The notes: a model not told the origin generated them from the sequence alone. 64,000 nucleotides of DNA from Sutcliffiella horikoshii (GCF_020524325.1 NZ_JAIVKY010000009.1:248001-312000), one strand, 5' to 3'; numbered from the stretch's first letter, positions 24,231 through 32,790 are shown. Numbers and translations are program-made.

Positions 24231-25115
24231 TCAACTTCCCAGAGGGTTTCGAGTGATTTCCTTATACATCTCGAGAAATCTGGTTGCAACCTTTGATAAA
24301 TAGTATTTTTTCATCCAGGCAACCCCGTATTGAGACGTCAGATCCTCATCCTCCACCAAATACGAATGGACTTTTGCTCCAGAAAATATATGCATGGCAC
24401 TCTCTGGAACCAAGGTTGTTCCAAAGCCTTGCTGGACAAGACTCGATAGCAACGTTAAGTCCGAACTCGCACACACAATGTTTGGTTCAATTCCTCTTTG
24501 TGCAAAAGCCTGCAGAATATAATCGAAAAGGCCTTGTCCTTTTGTGCTTGGAAGAACCAGTGATTGTCCAGCAATCTTATCTAAAGTCAATGATTCGTGC
24601 CAAGCTTCCCTACTGACAAAATAGAATGGTTCCCTCTTTAGCATAAAGTGGGCAAATTCATCTGATTGTACGGGAAAACGAATCACTGCCAAGTCTATTG
24701 CACGTTCACGTAAATGTTGAAACAAATGACCTGATTCATTTTGATGAATTTCATAGGTTACCAAAGGATACTTTTCTTTGAATGCAAATAACAATCTGCT
24801 AAGCGAAATTTCAGACAGCGTGTTCACCCCAATTTTCAAAGAGCCCTTTAATCCCTCACCTACTTCCTTCACTTCCTCCATTCCTTCTTCCATCAGTTTG
24901 GTGACCTGTACCGCATGGTGATAAAGCCTTTCTCCCGCTTCAGTCAGCCTAAGCTTTTTTCCTTCGCGATGTACAAGACTTACTCCCAATTCTTCTTCCA
25001 TCAACTTTAATTGTTGGCTTAATGGAGGCTGGGACATATGTAATTTCCGTGCAGCCTGTGAAATATTTTTCTCTTCCGCAATGACAGTAAAATAGCGCAA
25101 TTGCCGGATATCCAT
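24231..25115 (-). CDS. LysR-family transcriptional regulator
   Basis: About 294 residues. The winged helix-turn-helix is at residues 1-60 (MDIRQLRYFTVIAEEKNISQAARKLHMSQPPLSQQLKLMEEELGV), followed by a periplasmic-binding-type effector domain (about 90-290). Start at 25115, 9 bases after AGGAGAT; in-frame codons further upstream lack a site. It is divergent from the small ORF plus NCS2 permease, and the intergenic region contains CATATG repeats, so it probably controls that transporter and itself. Effector unknown, possibly a purine or pyrimidine. Confidence 0.9.
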   Translation of the reverse strand: MDIRQLRYFTVIAEEKNISQAARKLHMSQPPLSQQLKLMEEELGVSLVHREGKKLRLTEAGERLYHHAVQVTKLMEEGMEEVKEVGEGLKGSLKIGVNTLSEISLSRLLFAFKEKYPLVTYEIHQNESGHLFQHLRERAIDLAVIRFPVQSDEFAHFMLKREPFYFVSREAWHESLTLDKIAGQSLVLPSTKGQGLFDYILQAFAQRGIEPNIVCASSDLTLLSSLVQQGFGTTLVPESAMHIFSGAKVHSYLVEDEDLTSQYGVAWMKKYYLSKVATRFLEMYKEITRNPLGS

Positions 25116-25141
25116 CCAGATTTCATCTCCTATATTTTTTT

Positions 25142-25190
25142 CATATGATTCCACAACAAAACAAATATCATCCATATGGTTTTACATATG
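25142..25190. promoter_or_regulatory. CATATG repeats, likely LysR operator
   Basis: CATATG at 25142-25147, 25173-25178 and 25185-25190; the last two are 12 bases apart and form an inverted repeat around GTTTTA. They lie between the LysR gene and the divergent transporter operon. Confidence 0.55.
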
Positions 25191-25224
25191 ATACCATATA
25201 TTTGGAGAGAGGCAGGAGAATAGA

Positions 25225-25383
25225 ATGAGAGCGATTCTAATTCTTATTATACTTAACTTAATAGTGATGATTGCTTTACTTATTGATGCAAAATCGACAT
25301 CTGAAGGAACCAGGGTCCATGTAAATCAACATTTTTATGCGCACGTTGAACTACAAATGCAACTAAGAAAGGAACTTCTATGA
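25225..25383 (+). CDS. 52-residue membrane peptide coupled to the NCS2 permease
   Basis: ATG at 25225 behind GGCAGGAGAAT opens MRAILILIILNLIVMIALLI, a single membrane segment, followed by a polar tail with many His, Gln and Glu, and a stop TGA that overlaps the permease start (ATGA, 25380-25383). The good ribosome site, membrane segment and coupling support a real gene. It could be a transporter accessory peptide or only a leader that couples translation. Not recognised as a known family. Confidence 0.68.
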   Translation: MRAILILIILNLIVMIALLIDAKSTSEGTRVHVNQHFYAHVELQMQLRKELL

Positions 25384-26684
25384 ATAAATTATTCTCATCG
25401 TTTACGATGTTTTCTTCCATACAATGGCTCTTTTTCATTTTCGCCAATACAGTCGTGGTTCCGTTATCGGTCGGGGCCGCTTTTGATGTGTCACCGGAAG
25501 TAAGCCGGATGATGCTGAGCGCCTCCCTGCTGTTCACGGGGCTGGCATGCATCTTTCAGGGCTGGTTGGGGCATCGTTACCCGTTGCTCGAAGGACACTC
25601 TGGTTTATTATGGGGCGTCATGTTGAACCTTGGACTTACCGCCTCGTCACTCGGTATGAGTTTCACGGAGATTGGTGGAGGCGTTGCGACAGGACTGTTG
25701 CTTGCGGGTGGATTTACGATGCTGCTTGCAGTCTTCGGCTGGACATCCGTACTGCCACGGATTTTCACGCCGATGGTCATGACGGTGTATCTTTTCCTAT
25801 TAACCTTTCAATTGATGATGGTATTTTTCCAAGGAATGCTTGGCATTTCAGAGGATGGCGTAATGAACGTACCTGTCAGCATCCTTTCTGTGATGCTGGT
25901 CATATTTGTAAGTGTGTTAAAAATAAAAGCACCAAGGGTTATCGGGAACTTCGCGATTCTCATAGGGATTGTCGTCGGATGGATTGCCTATGTGCTGCTG
26001 TTCCCTGGTAGCGGTCAGGATGCGCCAGCTGCAGCTTTTGCCTTTGACCTGTTCCCGCTTGGTGCACCGAACCTTGAATACGGTATTATTGCCGTCGCAT
26101 TTTTCGCCGGGGTGTTGAATATGAGTAACACGATCGCCTCCGTTCAAGCGGCGGCAGACCTTTACGGTGAGACAGCCAAACCGGGACAATTCAGAAACTC
26201 CTTCTTTTTTACCGGTTTGTTTTCTGTCATCGCATCCTTGTTCGGCCTTGTCCCGTACACACCGTTCACGTCGACGATCGGATTTTTACAGAGTACGCGA
26301 ATATTGGACCGAAAGCCGTTTTTCATCGGTGGTATCATGCTTGCCGCTATCGGGCTTGTACCACCGTTGACCTCGTTCTTGGTGACGATGCCGATGACAG
26401 TCGGGAATGCAGTGCTGTTTGTGGCGTACCTCCAACTATTCGGGACTGCGTATGGGAGTTTGCGAGGCGCTGTTTTCAACTCGGATACCATTTTCCGTTT
26501 GGCCGCGCCTGTATTATTGGGAGTTTGCTTGATGAACACTTCGCCGGCCGTGTTTGGTCCTTTGCCCGTGTTATTGCAACCGTTCCTTGCGAATGGCTTG
26601 ATCATGGGCGTGCTTCTTTCGATTGTGTTGGAGAAGGTGACGAACTGGGGACAATTTGAGGATAAGGCAGTTGAGCATAGCTGA
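25380..26684 (+). CDS. NCS2-family purine/pyrimidine permease
   Basis: 434 residues, about 12-14 membrane segments. Features of the nucleobase:cation symporter-2 family include QWLFFIFANTVVVPLSVGAAF at the start, PLLEGHSGLLWGVM, and the region MSNTIASVQAAADLYGE near mid-protein. Likely imports uracil, xanthine, uric acid or another nucleobase; the exact substrate cannot be told. Translationally coupled to the 52-residue peptide and divergent from a LysR regulator. Confidence 0.88.
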   Translation: MNKLFSSFTMFSSIQWLFFIFANTVVVPLSVGAAFDVSPEVSRMMLSASLLFTGLACIFQGWLGHRYPLLEGHSGLLWGVMLNLGLTASSLGMSFTEIGGGVATGLLLAGGFTMLLAVFGWTSVLPRIFTPMVMTVYLFLLTFQLMMVFFQGMLGISEDGVMNVPVSILSVMLVIFVSVLKIKAPRVIGNFAILIGIVVGWIAYVLLFPGSGQDAPAAAFAFDLFPLGAPNLEYGIIAVAFFAGVLNMSNTIASVQAAADLYGETAKPGQFRNSFFFTGLFSVIASLFGLVPYTPFTSTIGFLQSTRILDRKPFFIGGIMLAAIGLVPPLTSFLVTMPMTVGNAVLFVAYLQLFGTAYGSLRGAVFNSDTIFRLAAPVLLGVCLMNTSPAVFGPLPVLLQPFLANGLIMGVLLSIVLEKVTNWGQFEDKAVEHS

Positions 26685-26771
26685 TCCTGGGGGATTGGCT
26701 ATGCTTTTTATGTTTCCCTCACCCTTTCTAGTGGTAATATAATAATCACAGAGAACTAGGAGGATACCATC

Positions 26772-27275
26772 ATTCGCCAAATAGAATTTACATACGAAGT
26801 CACAAGACACGCTTTATCCGCGCTGGTTGATCACTTTAAACCTTGGCGCTACGGGAGAATCCTCTTTTATGTAGGGGCTTTTATTTTCAGCATTTATTCT
26901 TTAATTGATTTGCTTAAAATGTACGGAGAGGTGCCTACTGGAATATTTGCCCTGTCCACCGTTATGGCATTTCTTGTTCCGTTAGTGGTTGCGTTCCTTT
27001 TAATAAAAGTCGTCACTTTTGTTGCTGGAGTCATTTTGTTAAGGAAGCCCATTTATGAGGATGAAATGGTGGTGCACTATCAGGAGGGGGATGATTTCTT
27101 CCTTGCGGGTCATGCAAAATTCCACTTAAACGACCATTCGAAAATAGAAACCAAGGACTACTATATCTTTTATAAGGGAAAGCAGTTACAAGACGGAATT
27201 GCGATTCCAAAGCTGTCATCGCTTGATGAAGGCTATGAGGAGCGAGTTGGGTTTTTGATTAAGAGAGTAAAATGA
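26772..27275 (+). CDS. Two-TM protein, probable ATT start
   Basis: The conserved part (from MYGEVPTG at 26910) continues upstream in the same frame with protein-like sequence (IRQIEFTYEVTRHALSALVDHFKPW) and a first membrane segment. No ATG, GTG or TTG lies between the upstream stop and 26772, but a perfect AGGAGG (26758-26763) sits 8 bases before ATT at 26772. The full product would have about 167 residues with two membrane segments and a C-terminal soluble domain somewhat like YcxB (IAIPKLSSLDEGY). Either ATT initiation or a mutated ATG with a truncated product from 26910. Confidence 0.66.
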   Translation: MRQIEFTYEVTRHALSALVDHFKPWRYGRILFYVGAFIFSIYSLIDLLKMYGEVPTGIFALSTVMAFLVPLVVAFLLIKVVTFVAGVILLRKPIYEDEMVVHYQEGDDFFLAGHAKFHLNDHSKIETKDYYIFYKGKQLQDGIAIPKLSSLDEGYEERVGFLIKRVK

Positions 27276-27276
27276 G

Positions 27277-27315
27277 CAAGAAGCCTTTCGCGGATGTGGA
27301 GAGGCTTCTTGATTT
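27277..27315 (+). terminator. Terminator after the two-TM gene
   Basis: CAAGAAGCCT (27277-27286) pairs perfectly with AGGCTTCTTG (27302-27311), followed by ATTTTG. Confidence 0.75.
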
Positions 27316-27422
27316 TGTGCAATAAGGTCTTTTTAAAAGTGGTTTTAGGTAATTAGCTTGGTTTTTAAGTGACTGAGTCTATTTTTCGGATTGGCACCAC
27401 CCAATTGAAACGTGAAAATGAG

Positions 27423-27538
27423 GATATCCATTGTAAATTCGTTTTATCCATTGTAAAAGTAATATATCAATTATATAAATGATATATCCATTGTAAGGAG
27501 CAATATATCCATTGCAAAAATGATATATCCATTGTAAG
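27423..27538. repeat. Intergenic 21-bp-period array D (TATCCATTGTAA core)
   Basis: Six units with core TATCCATTGTAA (one diverged to TATCAATTATAT) and a variable 8-9 base part, spaced 20-21 bases. Between convergent genes. Confidence 0.88.
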
Positions 27539-27546
27539 CTTCCACC

Positions 27547-27927
27547 TTAAGAATCCTTTGCCGGTACAGGCTCCTCCTCAAAATAACAAACCCCAAGAAT
27601 ATGGCCGTCCGGATCCTTAAACTCGAATGACAAAACCGTTCCGTAATCCACGACGTCGTCTACCGGAACTCCGCGCTCCCGCAGTTTCTGATGCGCATCA
27701 TATATATCTGAAGAATAAAAGTTCAATAGACAATGAGATCCCGGCGTCACTTTTTCCGCCCGCACAAGCGTCAGTGGTGTCTCCCCCATCTCAATTGCTG
27801 CATACCCATTCTCCACATCATGCCACCTGACCGAAAAACCAAGTACATCTGTGTACCATCCAATCGATTTCTCCATATCAGTTACCTCAAGGAATACCGT
27901 ATCAATTCTTTTGAATAACTCACTCAT
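27547..27927 (-). CDS. VOC-family (glyoxalase/bleomycin-resistance-like) protein
   Basis: 126 residues, one VOC module of paired beta-alpha-beta-beta-beta units: TVFLEVTDMEKSIGWYTDVLGFSV at the start and SFEFKDPDGHILGVCYFEEEP at the end (metal-binding Glu in the last strand). Usual roles are metal-dependent lyases or drug-binding proteins; the substrate is unknown. Confidence 0.87.
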   Translation of the reverse strand: MSELFKRIDTVFLEVTDMEKSIGWYTDVLGFSVRWHDVENGYAAIEMGETPLTLVRAEKVTPGSHCLLNFYSSDIYDAHQKLRERGVPVDDVVDYGTVLSFEFKDPDGHILGVCYFEEEPVPAKDS

Positions 27928-27962
27928 GCAAACCGCTCCTCACCATAGATTCTTCGAAAGCT

Positions 27963-28622
27963 TTATTTTCGATATAACACTAAATACTCTCCGAGATCCT
28001 CGGCACTTTGAATCCTTGAAATCTCCTCCTCCTGCAGTTGGAGCGTCCGATTCTCATAGCTAATGCCAAAATGATGAAGGGGAACTCCTTTTTCTTTTAA
28101 GGCTTGTAAAAGGAGAAACGCCCTCTCTATTTCCGTCTCACTGTTAGCGCTGTTCACTTGAATATTATCAAGTGAGACACCTACTTCAACTGTTGCGTGC
28201 TTTTTATAATCGGCTCTAATAACCTCTTTTGGTTCAGTTTCAGGTAAGATCAAACTAACACCATAGTTAAAGTGGTCTGGATAATATTTTTCAACAATTG
28301 GACCAACTTCTTCTTTTGCTTTAAAGCTCCAAACCTCAGATGCATACCCATCTTCCGTCTGACCTGTATACCTATTCTGCCCCACATAAAACAAAAGATT
28401 TGGTTCGTCTTTTACATAGGCATAAGCGTTATATTTTCTCGTATTGAAAAAATCAAACGAGATATCCTCAATCACAAAATCCTTTCCATACTTTTCTTCC
28501 AAATAGACTTCAAATGCCTGCTTGTTCGTCCATATCCCCCAAGGAGAACCCCAAAAGACTAATGACACAAGCAAGGCCAGGACGATTCCCCCTGACCCCC
28601 ACCATATATATTTTCGTTTCAG
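27963..28622 (-). CDS. Single-TM protein with extracytoplasmic domain
   Basis: About 219 residues: a basic start (KRKY), one membrane segment (IWWGSGGIVLALLVSLVFW) and a soluble domain, probably outside. A GGAGG site near the end of the upstream GNAT gene is 8 bases before a CTG at 28622 in the correct frame; the only ATG (28682) lies 60 bases back inside that gene. I therefore favour CTG, with 28682 as the alternative (239 residues). No family recognised; co-transcribed with the upstream GNAT. Confidence 0.62.
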   Translation of the reverse strand: MKRKYIWWGSGGIVLALLVSLVFWGSPWGIWTNKQAFEVYLEEKYGKDFVIEDISFDFFNTRKYNAYAYVKDEPNLLFYVGQNRYTGQTEDGYASEVWSFKAKEEVGPIVEKYYPDHFNYGVSLILPETEPKEVIRADYKKHATVEVGVSLDNIQVNSANSETEIERAFLLLQALKEKGVPLHHFGISYENRTLQLQEEEISRIQSAEDLGEYLVLYRK

Positions 28623-28623
28623 C

Positions 28624-29184
28624 TTACATTCCTCCAGCTTTTCGTTTTTTCCAATCTTCCGCAAGCATTCCGTACACCGCATGATCTACATGATGGTCAT
28701 ACAGCCATTCCGCTTGGCGAATCTTCCCTTCCAACGTAAATCCGAGTCTTTCTGGAATCGACCTGCTTTTTACATTCTCCACCGCGGCACGAATATCGAC
28801 GCGGTTCATTCCAAGCTCGATGATGGCATAGTCCGTCAGTGCTTCCGCCACCCTCGTCATGATGCCATTTCCTTGATAATCCTTATCCAGCCAGTACCCG
28901 ATGTATGCCACTTTGTTTGTCCAGTCGAGTGTGTTGTAGCTTGCCGCTCCTACTATTTCACCCTTGTAAAGAATCATCGTTGTCATCGCTTGATTTTCCG
29001 CGTAACTTTGTCTGGTTCCTTTTATGAAATTTCTAGAGTCCTCCACCTTCTTAGTGAAGTCAAGCCAAGGCAACCACTCACGCAGATAATCCCTTGAATT
29101 GTCGGTCAGCTCAAACAGTCGCTCCGCATCTTTTTCCTCTGCTAGTTTCAAAGATAGTTCCTCGTCAATTTTATGTATGAACAT
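28624..29184 (-). CDS. GNAT acetyltransferase, RimL/YdaF-like
   Basis: 186 residues. LSLKLAEEKDAERLFELTDNSRDYLREWLPWLD at the N-terminus, the acetyl-CoA region in AYIGYWLDKDYQGNGIMTRVAEALTDYA, and VDIRAAVENVKSRSIPERLGFTLEGK match ribosomal-protein-serine N-acetyltransferases such as RimL and B. subtilis YdaF. Upstream of the single-TM gene on the same strand. Confidence 0.88.
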   Translation of the reverse strand: MFIHKIDEELSLKLAEEKDAERLFELTDNSRDYLREWLPWLDFTKKVEDSRNFIKGTRQSYAENQAMTTMILYKGEIVGAASYNTLDWTNKVAYIGYWLDKDYQGNGIMTRVAEALTDYAIIELGMNRVDIRAAVENVKSRSIPERLGFTLEGKIRQAEWLYDHHVDHAVYGMLAEDWKKRKAGGM

Positions 29185-29196
29185 GGTTTTGTCCCC

Positions 29197-29976
29197 CTAA
29201 ATGATTTGTAGTTTTTTCAATGCATACTCAATTCCATCTTCACTGGATTTTTTCGTGACAAAGTCAGCAACGGATTTCAACCTGTTGCTGCCGTTGCCCA
29301 TGGCGATACCATAGCCAACAAGCTCTAGCATGTCGATGTCATTCTCCCCGTCCCCAAATGCGACCGCATCGGACTTTTCGATACCGAAGTAGTTTAATAT
29401 TTTCATAATGGCGACAGATTTGGACACATCTTCTTGTAGGACGTTCAAAATGAAAGGGTGCCATCTTCTGAATGTTAAGTGTGGGAATCTTTCTTTATAT
29501 GGATCCATCATTTCTTCCGCAGCAAATAAGCACATGAGATAGACTTCCTGCTCCTTGCTGTGGTCCATTACCGAAAAGTCCTCTAAACCTAGTACCCCAA
29601 GTGTTTCTTTCAAGGCTTGGGAGATTCTTGGCTCCTCCACTTCGTTCATATGAAAGCCTTCTGTATAAAAAGAAAGACCATGATTTTGTTCGGAAGCAAA
29701 CTGAACTACTTCTTCCATCACCTTTTTGTTCAGCGGAATTTTGTGAACGACCTCTTCTAAATGCTTGGCATACCCTCCATTGGCTGTGATAAATGTATCA
29801 ATTCCAAGCTCCCGAATCTCTTCACACATCGACAGCGGGCGGCCCGTTGCAGCAACCACAATGATTCCTTTATCTTTTAACGCTTGGATGGCGGCTTTTG
29901 TTCTCTCTGAAATACTGCCGTCCTCGTGATGCGTGATAGTGCCATCAATATCGAAAAATACTATTTTGCAATCCAT
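29197..29976 (-). CDS. Cof-type HAD phosphatase
   Basis: 259 residues, HAD subfamily IIB. Motif I IVFFDIDGTITHHEDG, motif II VVAATGRP, Lys in VSKSVAIMKI and motif IV AVAFGDGENDIDMLELVGYGIAMGNG are all present, with the large C2-type cap between. Family members hydrolyse sugar phosphates, FMN or pyridoxal phosphate. Co-directional with the GNAT downstream (12-base gap). Confidence 0.9.
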   Translation of the reverse strand: MDCKIVFFDIDGTITHHEDGSISERTKAAIQALKDKGIIVVAATGRPLSMCEEIRELGIDTFITANGGYAKHLEEVVHKIPLNKKVMEEVVQFASEQNHGLSFYTEGFHMNEVEEPRISQALKETLGVLGLEDFSVMDHSKEQEVYLMCLFAAEEMMDPYKERFPHLTFRRWHPFILNVLQEDVSKSVAIMKILNYFGIEKSDAVAFGDGENDIDMLELVGYGIAMGNGSNRLKSVADFVTKKSSEDGIEYALKKLQII

Positions 29977-30006
29977 AACATTCCCCTTATAAAACCATTT
30001 TTCTTT

Positions 30007-30366
30007 TTATCGGCTCAAATGCTCATGAATCAACTTCCATTCTTCCTTTTCTTTTACAAAAACATTGGTTGCGCGTCCGCTTCCTGAGATGAACTCCCCG
30101 TTCATGTATCCTTGAAAATAAAAAGTATAGAGGCACGTCGCGGTGCGCTCATCCACCGCTATCCACTTCACATCTTTAGCAGCGTATACTTCCTCTTTGA
30201 TGGTGTCCCATGCGTTTTCAAAAAAGGCACGGATTTCTTCTGTGGTCGTGCAGGATTTATTTGTGAACCAGTAGACCACATCGTTGTGGAGCATTCTTTC
30301 CACATTATCGAAGTTGTGTGTGTTGGTTGCTTTGATGTATTGATTTAATGCGATTTGATAATCCAT
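30007..30366 (-). CDS. SnoaL-like / NTF2-fold protein
   Basis: About 119 residues. The sequence IALNQYIKATNTHNFDNVERMLHNDVVYWFTNKSCT, then AFFENAWDTI and VFVKEKEEWKLIHEHLSR, has the NTF2-like pattern (alpha helix, curved sheet, final VKEKEEWKLIH strand). Similar proteins include small isomerases and ketosteroid-isomerase-like enzymes; activity unknown. Start at 30366 behind AGAGGAGA. Its first 62 bases overlap the end of the nucleotidyltransferase-GNAT gene. Confidence 0.78.
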   Translation of the reverse strand: MDYQIALNQYIKATNTHNFDNVERMLHNDVVYWFTNKSCTTTEEIRAFFENAWDTIKEEVYAAKDVKWIAVDERTATCLYTFYFQGYMNGEFISGSGRATNVFVKEKEEWKLIHEHLSR

Positions 30367-31642
30367 AGTCATTCTCCTCTAACCTTAGTCGATACACATA
30401 CTGTTCTCCCATCCGTCCCATTACTCTTTTTCCACTGTCTTCAAATCCCGCTCTTAGGTACACCCGTTGTGCCGCTTCATTCCGTACGTTTACTGCCAAT
30501 ACTACCTCATCCACATGAGGGAAATTACCCTCCACATAATCAGTTAGCAACTCTAGTGAAGTACCTGCAATTCCCTTTCCTTGAAAAGGAACCGCAACCG
30601 AGTAAGCCCGTAACAGCATAGCATTAGGATTATCGGTGTAGCTTGGAAGCTCCGCCCCCTGATATAGCACAAAAAAACCTGCAGGCTGCCCTTTCTCCAA
30701 AATAACTATGGGATGCCGCCTCTTATCTGTTTCACAAGCTAATAACGCATCTTTAGGGTGTGAGGTGAATTCTAACTGACTTTCAGTAAGCTCATATTTT
30801 AATAGTTCTTCTAAATATTCTGGTCGATAGCCTTCTAGGATTACCTCTCTTTTAGTAAGATCTTTTTGATTACAAGAGCTAATCAGCTCTTTAGCAAAAT
30901 GGATGGTTGCGTTTACTCGTTCTTCGTTCGTAGTAAAGATTCTGTCTTGATTGCCTTTCCTTATATTCATTGCCTCTTGTATGAGCCCCTGCCATTTAGG
31001 TTCAAGTTCACGCAGTCCATACTCCCCTGCAGCTAACTTGGAGATGATATCCTGCTCCCTCAATGTGTAAAATTGTCGCAGCAACCCCAGCACTGTCCAT
31101 TCCATTTCGGTTTCAATAATCTCGACCGGGTATGTCATTAACTGTTCTTTTTTCTGTTCCATGGCAGAAGTTCTTTTGGCCCAGTATTCATTCATGTTTT
31201 TTCGTACACAGGTTGAGAGATCTTCCGTTGTTACGTCATGGGGAAGTTCGCTAGCGGCCGGCCCCAAGATCGTTACGCCTTTGTTCTTGAGCAACCACCA
31301 CGTAATTGGAGTATCGTGGACCGCTTTACCAAAGGTCCCTTCGTTATAAAAATAACCCTCAGCTGCTAAGTCAGCAGATTGCACGTATATGCCATCCAAC
31401 TGTGGCTTTTTGCATGTTTCTGCAAGTTCCAGATGGATATTTTTCAAAGTAGCTGCGTCGTCATTTGTTAGCTTCCTGCTGGTCACCGCAACAAAATCAA
31501 TGTCACTTTGCCCTTCTATGTACGCATCAATAACAATAGATCCGTGAAGGTACATACCTTCTAGCAATCCTGGTAACTCTTTATTGCACTTATCTATAAA
31601 AAGGGCTAAAACCTTTTGTACGTTTTCTGGAATTCTGTACAT
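30305..31642 (-). CDS. Aminoglycoside-nucleotidyltransferase-like plus GNAT fusion
   Basis: About 445 residues. Residues 1-255 resemble ANT(9)/AadA-type enzymes: YLHGSIVIDAYIEGQSDIDFVAV carries the G-S and S-D-I-D acidic pair of the nucleotidyltransferase site, followed by a DUF4111-like helical domain. Residues about 270-425 are a GNAT (AYSVAVPFQGKGIAGTSLELL; NVRNEAAQRVYLRAGFEDSGK). Start at 31642 (MYRIPENVQK) after AAAAGGTGAT. The C-terminus overlaps the next gene by 62 bases, so the last ~22 residues may come from a lost stop. Whether it modifies antibiotics is not shown. Confidence 0.8.
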   Translation of the reverse strand: MYRIPENVQKVLALFIDKCNKELPGLLEGMYLHGSIVIDAYIEGQSDIDFVAVTSRKLTNDDAATLKNIHLELAETCKKPQLDGIYVQSADLAAEGYFYNEGTFGKAVHDTPITWWLLKNKGVTILGPAASELPHDVTTEDLSTCVRKNMNEYWAKRTSAMEQKKEQLMTYPVEIIETEMEWTVLGLLRQFYTLREQDIISKLAAGEYGLRELEPKWQGLIQEAMNIRKGNQDRIFTTNEERVNATIHFAKELISSCNQKDLTKREVILEGYRPEYLEELLKYELTESQLEFTSHPKDALLACETDKRRHPIVILEKGQPAGFFVLYQGAELPSYTDNPNAMLLRAYSVAVPFQGKGIAGTSLELLTDYVEGNFPHVDEVVLAVNVRNEAAQRVYLRAGFEDSGKRVMGRMGEQYVYRLRLEENDYGLSNRIKSIHQSNQHTQLR

Positions 31643-31806
31643 CACTATCACCTTTTCTTTCAAAATACACTTTCTACACTTTTCGACTCTTTGCATGTTT
31701 TATCCTTTTTCAAACCCGAAAACAGAATAAAAAAGCTAAAACACGAAAATTATCATTGAATAAACATGAAATAATTGGAATGAAGTTGAAACTAAACATC
31801 GGGGTG

Positions 31807-32577
31807 ATGATTTTGTTTACAGATGAAAGACGGGGAGAAATTTTGAAAGTTTTAGAGCAGGATGGAAGAGTGTTGGCTAAGGATTTAGCCGATCAATTCC
31901 ATATGTCCATTGATTCCATCCGCAGAGACCTATCCATCATGGAAGAACAGGGGTTATTGAAAAGAACCCACGGGGGTGCAATTCCAGTTGCATCCGTTCG
32001 TACCATGCCACGCCCACCTGGGGAGCGCTTTGGGGACGGCACGGAACACCAAAATGCCATTGCAAAAGTGGCTGCCGCGTATGTAAAAGCTAACCAAACC
32101 GTTTTTATCGGCGGGGCTTCGATTCATTATGTGTTACTCAAATATTTGCCAAAGGATATTCCGTTCACGGTGCTGACTAACTCGCTTGAAATTGCGTATG
32201 CTTTACGAGCTTCTGAAAACATCTCCACGTTTTTGATTGGCGGGAATGTGAAAAGCTCAGGTAACATCACAGATGCATTGGCCAATGAATTTGCGCGACA
32301 GTTCACCGTAGATTTATGCTTTGCAACGGCAGGGGCACTTTCTGTAAAAGGTCTGAGCACTGCAACGCCAGAAGTGGCGATATTTTATAAAACTGTTTAT
32401 GACAATTCGAAGAAACTAGTCGCCATGTTTGAGCACACGAAGGTCGGCCAGGAGATGTTTGCCGGTATGTATCCGACTGGGAAATTGGATGTGGTGATAA
32501 CGGATTCGGAGACCGATAAGGAGAAAGTTGATGCCTTGAAGGCTGCCGGGGTAGAGGTTTTTGTGGCTGGAGTATAG
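31807..32577 (+). CDS. DeoR-family transcriptional regulator
   Basis: About 256 residues. Helix-turn-helix LAKDLADQFHMSIDSIRRDLSIMEEQGLLKRTHGGAI (about residues 20-57) is the DeoR signature, and the rest is a DeoRC sugar-isomerase-like sensor domain (IGGASIHYVLLKYLP, CFATAGALSVKGLST, VVITDSETDKE). It probably senses a phosphorylated sugar. The start is ATG 31807 or TTG 31813, both close to GGGGTGAT. No sugar operon is adjacent, so the target is unknown. Confidence 0.88.
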   Translation: MILFTDERRGEILKVLEQDGRVLAKDLADQFHMSIDSIRRDLSIMEEQGLLKRTHGGAIPVASVRTMPRPPGERFGDGTEHQNAIAKVAAAYVKANQTVFIGGASIHYVLLKYLPKDIPFTVLTNSLEIAYALRASENISTFLIGGNVKSSGNITDALANEFARQFTVDLCFATAGALSVKGLSTATPEVAIFYKTVYDNSKKLVAMFEHTKVGQEMFAGMYPTGKLDVVITDSETDKEKVDALKAAGVEVFVAGV

Positions 32578-32590
32578 ATTTATAAGGAGA

Positions 32591-32625
32591 AAGCGACAGG
32601 GAGGATGGGTACTGTCGCTTTTTTT
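32591..32625 (+). terminator. Terminator after the DeoR gene
   Basis: AAGCGACAG pairs perfectly with CTGTCGCTT, followed by seven Ts. Confidence 0.88.
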
Positions 32626-32670
32626 AATGAAATGTATGGATATTAAGCGATGATTTCACTGTAATTCGCT

Positions 32671-32790
32671 GAGTTGATGCGGAAATGCACAAAGTTCGTG
32701 CCAAAACGGCCCGAGTTCATGCCGAAACACCTCAAGTTCGTGCCAAAATGCTCAGAGTTCATGCCAAAACACCCCGAGTTCATGCCAAAC
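32671..32790. repeat. Intergenic 21-bp-period array E (GTTCGTGCCAAAA core)
   Basis: Six units of exactly 21 bases with core GTT(C/G)(G/A)TGCC(A/G)AAA and a variable 8-base part. Same family as array H at 48911-49008. Between convergent genes. Confidence 0.9.
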
